A DNA stretch of 64,000 bases from an uncultured Oscillospiraceae bacterium (GTDB taxonomy: Bacteria > Bacillota > Clostridia > Oscillospirales > Oscillospiraceae): contig CALWOA010000006.1 of NCBI GenBank assembly GCA_944382965.1, positions 51,097-115,096 on the forward strand, given 5' to 3'. The position numbers were made by a program, and so were the translations under genes. Position 1 is the first letter of the stretch, and every line of letters starts with the position of its first letter. Positions 8,850-15,623 of the stretch are shown piece after piece. A model generated the notes under the pieces. The model ran no database searches. It was given only the letters and a program-made list of their open reading frames with translations, and was not told the origin of the DNA.

Positions 8850-10754
8850 ATGGAAAAGCAGCAATTCAAAGCAGAATCCCAGCGTCTGCTGGATCTGATG
8901 ATTAACTCCATTTACACTCACCGGGAGATCTTCCTTCGGGAGATCCTGTCCAATGCCTCTGACGCCATCGACAAGCTGGCTTACACTGCTCTGACCGATG
9001 ACAAGGTGGGCATCAACCGGGACGAGTTTGCCATCATCATCACCCGGGACACCGAGAACCGTACCCTGACGGTTTCCGACAATGGCATCGGCATGTCCAA
9101 GGAGGAGCTGGAAGAGAACCTGGGCACCATCGCCAAGTCCGGCTCCCTGGGCTTCAAGCAGGCCATGGAAAAGAACGAGGATATTGACATCATCGGTCAA
9201 TTCGGCGTGGGCTTCTACTCCGCCTTTATGGTGGCCTCTTCTATCACGGTAATCTCCCGGAAGTACGGCGAGGATACCGCCTGGAAGTGGGTTTCCGACG
9301 GCGCCGACGGCTACACCATCGAGCCTGCCCAGAAGGATGCTCCCGGTACCGACATTATCATGACCCTGAAGGCCGATACTGAGGAAGAAAAATACTCCCA
9401 GTATCTGGAAGAGTATGAGATCCGCTCCCTGGTACGCAAGTACTCCGACTATATCCGCTACCCCATCCGCATGGAGGTAACCAAGTCCCGTCCCGTGGAG
9501 AAGGCAGAAGGAGAAGAAAGCGAAGACAAGGCTCCGGAATATGAATCCTACACCGAGATGGAAACCCTGAACTCCATGGTACCCATCTGGCAGCGGGCCA
9601 AGAAGGATGTATCCGATGAAGAATACGAAAGCTTCTACCGGGAAAAGTTCTTCGACTACACCAAGCCCTTGCGGATTATCCACTCCAGCGCCGAAGGCAG
9701 CGTGTCCTTCAAGGCTCTGCTGTATATCCCCGGCAAGGCGCCTTATGATTTCTATACCAAGGACTTCAAGCGGGGCCTGCAGCTGTATTCTTCCGGCGTG
9801 ATGATTATGGAAAACTGCGAAGACCTGCTGCCGGAGCACTTCCGTTTCGTCCGGGGCGTGGTGGACAGCCAGGATCTGAGCCTGAACATCAGCCGGGAAA
9901 TGCTGCAGCATAACCGCCAGCTGACCATCATTGCCCGCAACATTGAAAAGAAGATCAAGTCCGAACTGAAATCCATGCTGGACAATGATCGGGAAAATTA
10001 CGAGAAGTTCTACGCCGCCTTTGGCCGCCAGCTGAAGTACGGCACGGTTTCCGACTATGGCGCCCACAAGGATGCCTGCCAGGATCTGCTGCTGTTCTAC
10101 TCCCACAAGCAGGGCAAGCTGATTACCCTGAAAGAGTATGTGGATGCCATGGCGGAGGGCCAGGAAAAGATTTACTATGTACCTGGTGAGAACAAGGACC
10201 GCCTTGCCAAACTGCCCCAGGTGGAGACCCTGGATAAGAAGGGTTATGATGTACTACTGTTTACCGAGGATGTGGACGAGTTTATCCCCCAGACCTTGGT
10301 AAGCTACCAGGAGAAGTCCTTCTGCAACGCTTCCAGCGAGGATCTGGGATTGCAGACCGAGGAAGAGAAGAAACAAGCCGAGGAAAAGGCAGAGGAAATG
10401 AAGGGCCTGCTGACCTTTGTGAAGGAATCTCTGGGCGAGCAGGTGAAGGAAGTCCGGCTGTCTTCCAACCTGGGCAGCTTCCCGGTGTGCATGGTTCCCG
10501 ATGCCGGCATGAGTTTCGAGATGGAAAAGTATATGAAGCGGGTGAATCCGGAGTTTGCCTTCCCGGTAGGCCGGATTCTGGAGCTGAACGCCGACCACGA
10601 GGCGGTGAAGGCTATGCAGAAGGCCATGACGGAAGACCCCATCAAGGCCAAGGACTATGCCCAGCTTCTGATGTATCAGGCTCAGCTGATGGCGGAGCTT
10701 CCGCTGGAAGACCCGGCCTCCTACACCGAGCTGGTGTGCAAGCTGATGAAATAA
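8850..10754 (+). CDS. htpG: chaperone HtpG (bacterial Hsp90)
   Basis: A 634-residue ATP-dependent cytosolic chaperone of the Hsp90 family. The N-terminal GHKL ATPase has NASDAIDKL (about 31-39), DNGIGM, and the lid and glycine motif GQFGVGFYSAFMV. Middle-domain features include the catalytic-arginine region (LNISREMLQ). A normal C-terminal dimerisation domain follows. A short acidic linker (about residues 215-230) takes the place of the long eukaryotic charged linker. The gene has its own promoter overlapped by a perfect CIRCE element, so heat-shock control by HrcA is predicted. In Bacillus subtilis htpG is not a CIRCE gene, so the wiring differs. It is followed by a hairpin and an independent downstream promoter, so it is probably monocistronic. 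Confidence 0.97.
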   Translation: MEKQQFKAESQRLLDLMINSIYTHREIFLREILSNASDAIDKLAYTALTDDKVGINRDEFAIIITRDTENRTLTVSDNGIGMSKEELEENLGTIAKSGSLGFKQAMEKNEDIDIIGQFGVGFYSAFMVASSITVISRKYGEDTAWKWVSDGADGYTIEPAQKDAPGTDIIMTLKADTEEEKYSQYLEEYEIRSLVRKYSDYIRYPIRMEVTKSRPVEKAEGEESEDKAPEYESYTEMETLNSMVPIWQRAKKDVSDEEYESFYREKFFDYTKPLRIIHSSAEGSVSFKALLYIPGKAPYDFYTKDFKRGLQLYSSGVMIMENCEDLLPEHFRFVRGVVDSQDLSLNISREMLQHNRQLTIIARNIEKKIKSELKSMLDNDRENYEKFYAAFGRQLKYGTVSDYGAHKDACQDLLLFYSHKQGKLITLKEYVDAMAEGQEKIYYVPGENKDRLAKLPQVETLDKKGYDVLLFTEDVDEFIPQTLVSYQEKSFCNASSEDLGLQTEEEKKQAEEKAEEMKGLLTFVKESLGEQVKEVRLSSNLGSFPVCMVPDAGMSFEMEKYMKRVNPEFAFPVGRILELNADHEAVKAMQKAMTEDPIKAKDYAQLLMYQAQLMAELPLEDPASYTELVCKLMK

Positions 10755-10760
10755 CCAAAG

Positions 10761-10797
10761 AATCCCCGGGGAAAGCCGTTGCGTTTCCCTGGGGATT
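10761..10797 (+). terminator. hairpin after htpG, overlapping the next promoter
   Basis: A 14-bp stem (10761-10774 with 10784-10797, one G-U pair) with a 9-nt loop begins 6 nt after the htpG stop. It lacks a T tract, so it may end htpG mRNA only inefficiently or protect its 3' end. Its right arm lies within the promoter of the next gene. Confidence 0.55.
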
Positions 10798-10807
10798 ATG
10801 CTATACT
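10779..10807 (+). promoter_or_regulatory. sigma-A-like promoter of membrane protein gene
   Basis: TTGCGT (10779-10784), a 17-nt spacer and TATACT (10802-10807), 31 nt before the ATG at 10839. The spacer coincides with one arm of the inverted repeat at 10761-10797. Confidence 0.6.
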
Positions 10808-10838
10808 GTCCTCAGATTTAGATAAGGGAGGCAACCTT

Positions 10839-11516
10839 ATGAACTATTACTATGCGGAGGAATTGATGGAAGTAATTGTATCGGCTCTGCTCTCAGTTGT
10901 TCCATCTATGCTGTTTGGTATTGTCAGCTATGTGCTGACATCGCTGGCGCTGTACACCATTGCCAAGCGCAGAGGAATTAACCACCCCTGGCTGGCGTGG
11001 ATTCCGGTGGCGAATTATTGGCTGATTGGCTCGCTGTCTGACCAATATCAGTATGTGGTAAGAGGCCGCAACTGTTCGAAACGGAAATGGCTGCTGATTC
11101 TGGAAATCCTTTCCTATGCGCTTGCTGTGGCCGCGATGATTTTCGCAGGTACCATGCTGGTTCAGGTCGTTGCTGCGGCAATGGGAGGTTCGGGTGAGGC
11201 ATATCTGATGGATATTGTGCTGGGATCGCTGATGCGCATTCTGGGCGTGTGTCTGCCTTTGCTGGGTATCGGCATTGCGGTTGCCATCATCTATTATATG
11301 GCGTTGTATGACATTTACAAATCCATGGACCCGTCCAACTGCGTGCTGTTTTTGGTGCTGAGCATTCTGTTCGGTGTGACCCAGCCGTTCTTCCTGTTCT
11401 TCAACCGGAATAAGGAACAGGGAATGCCCCCCAGAAAACAGAACCCCGCCTTTGCTCCGGAGCAGACCCCCTCTCCCCAGGAGCCTTGGGAGCGGGACAA
11501 CAAAGACTATCTGTAA
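10839..11516 (+). CDS. conserved multi-pass membrane protein of unknown function
   Basis: A 225-residue protein with five or so hydrophobic helices (about 10-40, 45-62, 85-115, 130-160 and 168-190). A conserved-looking cytoplasmic motif GINHPWLAWIPVANYWLIG follows the first helices. The C-terminal 35 residues are hydrophilic and proline/glutamate-rich. I do not recognise a characterised family. Similar small proteins with a HPWLAWIPV-type segment occur in many Firmicutes. The start at 10839 is set by AAGGGAGG; the frame extends further upstream but without a ribosome binding site. It has its own promoter and a strong terminator behind it, so it is a single-gene unit. Any function would be a guess. 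Confidence 0.75.
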   Translation: MNYYYAEELMEVIVSALLSVVPSMLFGIVSYVLTSLALYTIAKRRGINHPWLAWIPVANYWLIGSLSDQYQYVVRGRNCSKRKWLLILEILSYALAVAAMIFAGTMLVQVVAAAMGGSGEAYLMDIVLGSLMRILGVCLPLLGIGIAVAIIYYMALYDIYKSMDPSNCVLFLVLSILFGVTQPFFLFFNRNKEQGMPPRKQNPAFAPEQTPSPQEPWERDNKDYL

Positions 11517-11522
11517 AAAATG

Positions 11523-11554
11523 TACCGGCGCAGCTCAGGCTGCGCCGGTATTTT
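11523..11554. terminator. bidirectional terminator
   Basis: A perfect 12-bp GC-rich inverted repeat (11523-11534 with 11539-11550), loop TCAG, A6 on the left and T4 on the right. It serves two converging genes. Confidence 0.9.
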
Positions 11555-11559
11555 ACGTG

Positions 11560-12195
11560 TTACAGGGAAGAATAGCCGAAGCTGTTGACCAGAGCATCCA
11601 CTTTGACGCCGGCCTTGCAGTAGGGGCAGTCGTGGTAGTCATAGCTTTCGTAATCCGGCAGATCCTCAATGGAATATACTGAACGGACGGGATAGCCCGC
11701 CACTTCATCCACAGCCCGGTAAATGGCGGCAACGCCGGCTACACGGCCGCCGTAGTAGTCAATGGCTTCGATGGAGCGCTTGGCGGTGAAGCCGGTGGTG
11801 ACAGAGGCCATCAGCACCAGAACATGCTTGCCCCGGATCATGGGCTGGATGTTCTCCCGGAAGATAATCTGGGAGTTTGCGTTGTACTCCGGTTCCACAA
11901 CGTAGATGGTCTGGTGGGCATTGATGGTGAGAAAACCGCTCTTAGTCAGCTCATCGGCGATGCAGGTACCCAGAACCGCGGTGCCGTCCAGACAAAGAAT
12001 GGTATCCACGGGGGTGTCGTTGATGAAGTGGGACACCAACTGGTAGGCACTGTCCCGGGCTTCACTGAGACGGGTCTTCTGGTAAGTGATGTCGATGTAG
12101 TAATTGATATGGGAGTGATTGGTGACAAAGTGCCCCTTTGCGATACGCAGGGGAGCGTTGCCGCGGCGTACAGGCAGTTTCATGAGCTGAATCAT
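11560..12195 (-). CDS. phosphoribosyltransferase-like protein (PyrE-like) with altered PRPP loop
   Basis: A 211-residue protein with a type I phosphoribosyltransferase-like fold, close in layout to orotate PRTases. It has a substrate-hood N-terminus, LCLDGTAVLGTCIADEL, a PRPP-loop-like segment VLVLMASVTTGFTAKRSIE (about 125-143), and a C-terminal CPYC pair. The PRPP loop keeps TTG but the two acidic residues that normally precede it (as in VDDVxTTG) are replaced by M-A. That would weaken Mg-PRPP binding, so the protein may be regulatory, bind another ligand, or represent a divergent subfamily. The start is the ATG at 12195 with GGAGG upstream; the longer frame runs through the leader hairpins. 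It has its own promoter and an attenuator-like leader. Confidence 0.75.
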   Translation of the reverse strand: MIQLMKLPVRRGNAPLRIAKGHFVTNHSHINYYIDITYQKTRLSEARDSAYQLVSHFINDTPVDTILCLDGTAVLGTCIADELTKSGFLTINAHQTIYVVEPEYNANSQIIFRENIQPMIRGKHVLVLMASVTTGFTAKRSIEAIDYYGGRVAGVAAIYRAVDEVAGYPVRSVYSIEDLPDYESYDYHDCPYCKAGVKVDALVNSFGYSSL

Positions 12196-12230
12196 AGGTT
12201 TTCCTCCATTTCTAGTCAAGTATGGAAAAA

Positions 12231-12290
12231 ACAAAGCGTTTTTCTGCCCGGCAGAAGCGTTTTCGCCGGACCCATGAAAAACGCTTTTTT
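12231..12290 (-). promoter_or_regulatory. attenuator-like leader of the PRTase-like gene
   Basis: Read on the minus strand, arm a (12286-12276) can pair with a distal arm c (12244-12234). That hairpin has an inner CCGGC/GCCGG stem and is followed by a T-rich run, which makes an intrinsic terminator. Arm a can instead pair with an inner arm b (12264-12255) of nearly the same sequence as c, which would disrupt that terminator. The element starts right at the predicted transcription start and ends 35 nt before the start codon. The trigger is unknown. Confidence 0.6.
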
Positions 12291-12292
12291 TC

Positions 12293-12321
12293 ATTATATC
12301 CCGGATAAGAAAAAAAGACAA
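12293..12321 (-). promoter_or_regulatory. promoter of the PRTase-like gene
   Basis: On the minus strand, TTGTCT (12321-12316), a 17-nt spacer and TATAAT (12298-12293). The T-rich -35 region may also serve as the tail of a weak terminator for the NUDIX gene (stem about 12320-12342). Confidence 0.7.
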
Positions 12322-12350
12322 GGAAAACCCGGGGCCTTCCTTGCCAAAAA

Positions 12351-12869
12351 TTATCGGATAAACTTGGTTATATTGCGCAAACGCAGGGCCTTCTCCTGCC
12401 GCAGAAACTGGTGGGCAATGACCTTGCAGATTTTCCCGGAACGGATCATCCAGTGTACTTTCCCGAAACTGGCCCACATGACATCGTCTGTCTCCCCAGG
12501 CAGCAAGACAATATCCTTTAACTGGACGGTTTTCTGGATGCAGTAATGATCGTAAAAGGTGTTGCGGTCTTTGTCCGTGTCAAGGTATTCAAATTCTTCC
12601 GGGGCAGCCTGGATGCCCGTTTCTTCAAACAGCTCCCGGGCAATGGCCTGACGGCTGGTTTCCCCGGCTTTTACGGCGCCGCCGGAATTTTCCCAGGTGC
12701 CGGCAAAACTCTTCCCCTTTGCCCGGCGGGTCAGAAGCAGGTGCCCCCGTCCGTCATAAACCCAGACGCAGACCACGATGCCGTATTCTCCCGAATTCCA
12801 GGGGGTTCCTCGTTTATGGACTTTGCCGGTTGGATTCCGATTTTCATCGTAGACATCATTCCACTCCAC
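12351..12869 (-). CDS. NUDIX hydrolase
   Basis: A 172-residue NUDIX protein of the IPP-isomerase-like architecture often labelled YfcD-type. The complete Nudix box is visible from GAVKAGETSRQAIARELFEE through TGI (about residues 64-86), with the metal-binding REx2EE. N-terminal WNDVYDENRNPTGK is typical of this subgroup. It would hydrolyse a nucleoside diphosphate-linked substrate in the cytoplasm; the substrate cannot be told from sequence. The start codon is GTG at 12869, chosen because a GGGGGG stretch sits 7-12 nt before it and no ATG is available. It lies between the VOC gene upstream and the PRTase-like gene downstream, each apparently transcribed separately. Confidence 0.9.
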   Translation of the reverse strand: MEWNDVYDENRNPTGKVHKRGTPWNSGEYGIVVCVWVYDGRGHLLLTRRAKGKSFAGTWENSGGAVKAGETSRQAIARELFEETGIQAAPEEFEYLDTDKDRNTFYDHYCIQKTVQLKDIVLLPGETDDVMWASFGKVHWMIRSGKICKVIAHQFLRQEKALRLRNITKFIR

Positions 12870-12962
12870 GCCTGCCCCCCCTTTTTTTTACGAACGCTGT
12901 CTTACCAGTTTAGCACAAGCAAAGGAAAAACACAAGGGCAAATCCGATTCCATAGAAAACAC

Positions 12963-12990
12963 CACCCCACCTGGTATAACAGGAGGGGTG
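12963..12990 (-). terminator. terminator of the MBL-VOC pair
   Basis: An imperfect 11-bp stem (12963-12973 with 12980-12990, two central mismatches). On the minus strand it is followed by a short T run, just past the VOC stop at 12999. Confidence 0.55.
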
Positions 12991-12998
12991 TATGGCCC

Positions 12999-13364
12999 TT
13001 ATTTTCTTGCAGGGACGATTTCCAGCCAGTATCCATCCGGATCGCTGATGAAGTAGAGCCCCATGGCGGGATTTTCGTAGCAGATGCATCCCATTTCCTG
13101 GTGGAGCTTATGAGCAGCCTCGTAATCATCGGTACGGAAGGCCAGGTGGAACTCACATTCTCCCAGGTCATAGGGCTGAGGATGATCTTCCAGCCAGGTC
13201 AGTTCCAGCTCAAAGGTGCTTTCTTCGTTGCCGATATAGACGATGATAAACCCGTCACCGTTTTTCCGGCGTTTTTCTTTCAGACCCAGCGCCTTTTCGT
13301 AAAAGGCAAGGGACTTTTCCAGATTGGAAACGTTGTAGTTTTCGTGATACATTTCAAATTTCAT
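12999..13364 (-). CDS. VOC family protein (glyoxalase I-like)
   Basis: A 121-residue single-module vicinal-oxygen-chelate protein resembling lactoylglutathione lyase. It has YNVSNLEKSLAFYEKALGL at the N-terminus, FELELTWL and HLAFRTDD in the middle, and the C-terminal ISDPDGYWLEIVP with the metal-ligand glutamate. The usual His and Glu metal ligands are present, so a dimeric Ni/Zn glyoxalase-type enzyme is plausible. Clostridia lack glutathione in most cases, so the thiol or true substrate is uncertain. The start is the ATG at 13364, with AGGAGG upstream inside the preceding gene. Its ATG overlaps the TGA of the MBL-fold gene (ATGA), a translationally coupled pair. Confidence 0.87.
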   Translation of the reverse strand: MKFEMYHENYNVSNLEKSLAFYEKALGLKEKRRKNGDGFIIVYIGNEESTFELELTWLEDHPQPYDLGECEFHLAFRTDDYEAAHKLHQEMGCICYENPAMGLYFISDPDGYWLEIVPARK

Positions 13365-14068
13365 AGACAATCCTCCTGAATTGTGTTTCCGTCTGCTGAA
13401 GCGATCAGAGCGTTATACTGGGGATATTCCGACAGGAATTGAGCGATGATCTCAGGGTGTTCCCAGGTGTGCATGGGATAGACATTTTTGCACGGAACGT
13501 GCTGGAGAAAATAGAGAAGTCCTCTATGGCAGTGTTCCTCTTGCCGGGGGTCCAGCACCACAAAGGCCGCCGATAGGGGTTTGCCCTGAAGGCCTTGGGC
13601 CAGGCGGTCTATCTCCTGCCGGTAGGCTTGGGTCATTCGGCGGTTGTCCTCTTCCGGTTCCCCTTCCCAGACCCAGTCGTTCAGGTCTCCGGCGTGGTAG
13701 AACAGATCATCTCCATCTTGAATCAAAAATGCTACCCCCAAATCTGTAGAGCGGTAGGCGGTCAGGGTTTGCCCTTGGGGCAGCGCGAAGCGTTCTCCGG
13801 GGGAGACTACCTGAGAGGAAAGTCCTGCTGGCCGGGTTTCGGGCGGAATGTCAGAAGACAGCACCGGAAGAACCTGCTGCATTCCCATTCTTTCCAGAAT
13901 GGAAAATACTGCTGGGTTATAGTGGTCATGGTGGCTGTGGCTTGCCAGCACCACAATGGGCTTTTCCGGCTTCAAGGCCGGAAGGCTTCCTTGAAAGTAG
14001 TCAAACAAGTAATAACTCTTCTCGGTTTCAGCCAAGAAACAGCTGTGGTGAATATAAGTCACACGCAT
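13361..14068 (-). CDS. MBL-fold metallo-hydrolase
   Basis: A 235-residue metallo-beta-lactamase-fold protein. The metal-binding motif SHSHHDHYNP (HxHxDH type) lies near residue 43, a later HAGD carries the third-site histidine and aspartate, and MHTWEHPE sits near the C-terminus. It resembles the UlaG/YcjY-like small hydrolases that have been annotated as possible lactonases or nucleases. The ATG at 14068 follows AAAAGGAG. It overlaps the VOC gene by 4 nt and probably forms a two-gene operon. The substrate is unknown; co-occurrence with a glyoxalase-like gene suggests a detoxification role only weakly. Confidence 0.85.
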   Translation of the reverse strand: MRVTYIHHSCFLAETEKSYYLFDYFQGSLPALKPEKPIVVLASHSHHDHYNPAVFSILERMGMQQVLPVLSSDIPPETRPAGLSSQVVSPGERFALPQGQTLTAYRSTDLGVAFLIQDGDDLFYHAGDLNDWVWEGEPEEDNRRMTQAYRQEIDRLAQGLQGKPLSAAFVVLDPRQEEHCHRGLLYFLQHVPCKNVYPMHTWEHPEIIAQFLSEYPQYNALIASADGNTIQEDCL

Positions 14069-14171
14069 AGACAGGCTCCTTTTCAGCGCAGTGCAATCCT
14101 AAGAATATAGTACCATAGGGAAGTAGGTTTGTCATCATGCAGTTTGAAAGGGAATTGCTAGGAGATTTCCT

Positions 14172-14204
14172 AAAAATGCCCCCCTCCCATGGAGGGGGGC
14201 ATTT
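14172..14204 (-). terminator. GC-rich hairpin terminator downstream of the tRNA repeat
   Basis: A perfect 14-bp stem (14174-14187 with 14191-14204) with a 3-nt loop, followed on the minus strand by five T residues. It lies at the far end of the tandem repeat behind tRNA-Gln. Confidence 0.7.
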
Positions 14205-14293
14205 GAGTGGGTTCAAATCCCTCTTTCCGCAACGTAAAAAACACCCGATTGCAGATGCAGTCAGGTGCTCCTTGACAGAGGATGCGGAATTCG
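14200..14293 (-). repeat. decayed copy A of the tRNA-Gln 3' region and terminator
   Basis: This segment matches 14368-14463 with about 80% identity by eye. On the minus strand it opens with a degraded tRNA-Gln 3' end (GCATCCTCTGTCA in place of TCATCCTCTGCCA). A hairpin with a T-rich tail follows, then a stretch containing a T-arm-like GGGATTTGAACCC. The rest of a tRNA body is missing. Confidence 0.75.
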
Positions 14294-14367
14294 ATGGCAG
14301 TTTGCTGCGCAAACTGTAAGGTGTGTGCTCCCAGGAGGAAGCACAGCAGCCCTCCACCGGAGGGCTG

Positions 14368-14463
14368 CATTTGAGTGGGTTCGAATCCCTCTTTCCACAA
14401 TGTAAAAAACACCCAGCTGCGAATGCAGCCAGGTGTTTTTTGGCAGAGGATGAGGGATTCGAA
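14368..14463 (-). repeat. copy B of the tRNA-Gln 3' region and terminator
   Basis: This is the intact member of the tandem pair (period 168 bp). It includes the 3' end of the real tRNA-Gln, its terminator, and a following T-arm-like stretch at 14375-14395. A GC-rich hairpin (14347-14369) borders it. Confidence 0.75.
14403..14440 (-). terminator. terminator of tRNA-Gln
   Basis: A hairpin whose arms flank ATTC, with A6 before and T6 after on the minus strand. It lies directly behind the encoded CCA of the tRNA. Confidence 0.85.
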
Positions 14464-14514
14464 CCCCCGCGAACGGAGTCAGAGTCCGGTGTGCTACCGT
14501 TACACTAATCCTCT
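14441..14514 (-). tRNA. tRNA-Gln (anticodon CTG)
   Basis: On the minus strand a 74-nt cloverleaf can be drawn. The acceptor arm pairs AGAGGAT with ATCCTCT. The D-loop contains TAACGGTAGCA. The anticodon stem CGGA/TCCG encloses the loop CTCTGAC, with anticodon CTG. The T-arm is GGGGGTTCGAATCCCTC. The discriminator base is G, and CCA is encoded in the DNA. It has its own promoter and terminator. Confidence 0.95.
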
Positions 14515-14527
14515 GTGCAACGGTTAT

Positions 14528-14555
14528 ATTATATGCAGAAATTTTGAAAAGTCAA
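14528..14555 (-). promoter_or_regulatory. promoter of tRNA-Gln
   Basis: On the minus strand, TTGACT (14555-14550), a 16-nt spacer and TATAAT (14533-14528), 13 nt before the mature 5' end. Confidence 0.8.
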
Positions 14556-14573
14556 GAATTATATTGAGATATT

Positions 14574-15623
14574 TTAGATTGTTTTTCCGGCTTTTTCCAT
14601 GACTAGATCTATCTGCGCCAGGGTGTTTTTAACTAGGATATCTGGTTGCAGGTGCTGATGGTAATATGCCTGATTGGCCAGCTGCATAGCATAGCGCTGC
14701 TCTGGGGAGTCTACCAGCTGCTGGACGGCGGCAATGCATTCCTGGGCTGTGGCAAAGGGCAGATAGTTTTTTCCAGGGAGAAAATCCCCCGGCACACTGT
14801 AATGGAAGGCTTCGTTGACGATGGCTCTGGCAGCAGCTACATATTCTCCTGTTTTTCCCCCAATGCTTTCATGCAGTCCCATGGAACCAATGCAGATATC
14901 GCAGTTTTGGACCAATTTCAGATAATGCTTTCTCTCTGTGTATTTTTTGGAAATGATCAAATCCGGAGCAATGTCTCTGGATAAAGATGTATCACTTAAA
15001 CCACCAAAAAAGCTGTCGCCGTACTGCTGCCGAAGAGTGCGGATAATGGAAATGCGCATTTCATTAATATGTCTGCGCTCCTCGTTTGATTGGAGGGGGA
15101 GTTTTGGATCGTTGCAATTCCAAAGCTGTGTCTGAAATAGAATTTTAACCGGGGTATTATTTTGAGACGAAGGAACGCCCTCAAATACCTTTGGCACAAA
15201 ATAACGCTCAGGTGTTCTGCCCATGAGAAGTTTGGCGATTTCTTTCCAGAAAGGTTCTCGAACGGGGCTTTGCGGGTGGTTTACCCGATAGAAAAAGCCC
15301 AAAGGATGAATCTTTTTTGCGTACTCCGGGAACAGCTTTAGATTTTTTTCGGCGGAAAAACTGCGTTTGAAGTAGAAATCGCAGATTTCCAGACATTTAC
15401 GCATCCCATCTGGATTTTGGTAGCCATCCCACATGTCGTAGATTACCTGCTTGCCCCGATAGCGAACCAGGACAACGGGAAGATCATATAAGGAAAACTC
15501 CTGGTCTTGGGAACGGTCAAGCAGTGTTATATCCCACCCCTGCTCTTTCAGCAGGAGGAAGCCGGTGATGATCTGGGACAGGTGATGAATTCGAGAAGGA
15601 ATGGTTACTTCGATGGTGTCCAT
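14574..15623 (-). CDS. glycosyltransferase-like protein (GT-B type)
   Basis: A 349-residue soluble protein with a two-domain layout that looks like a GT-B glycosyltransferase. The N-terminal Rossmann-like half starts IEVTIPSRIHHLSQIITGFLLL. The C-terminal half contains SMGLHESIGGKTGEYVAAAR, the kind of glycine/glutamate segment that binds the sugar nucleotide. It has no membrane segment. I cannot assign a family number or a product. The ATG at 15623 has AAGGAG at the right spacing (7 nt); the alternative ATG at 15629 would have only one base. It overlaps the end of the DUF5662 gene by 19 nt, so the two are probably translated from one message. Confidence 0.65.
   Translation of the reverse strand: MDTIEVTIPSRIHHLSQIITGFLLLKEQGWDITLLDRSQDQEFSLYDLPVVLVRYRGKQVIYDMWDGYQNPDGMRKCLEICDFYFKRSFSAEKNLKLFPEYAKKIHPLGFFYRVNHPQSPVREPFWKEIAKLLMGRTPERYFVPKVFEGVPSSQNNTPVKILFQTQLWNCNDPKLPLQSNEERRHINEMRISIIRTLRQQYGDSFFGGLSDTSLSRDIAPDLIISKKYTERKHYLKLVQNCDICIGSMGLHESIGGKTGEYVAAARAIVNEAFHYSVPGDFLPGKNYLPFATAQECIAAVQQLVDSPEQRYAMQLANQAYYHQHLQPDILVKNTLAQIDLVMEKAGKTI

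Noticed and set aside
14170-14508. Short frames with KEGFEPT-type or EGFEPPRTESES-type sequences around tRNA-Gln
   Set aside because: They are translations of the tRNA T-arm and its terminator repeats, a well-known annotation artefact.
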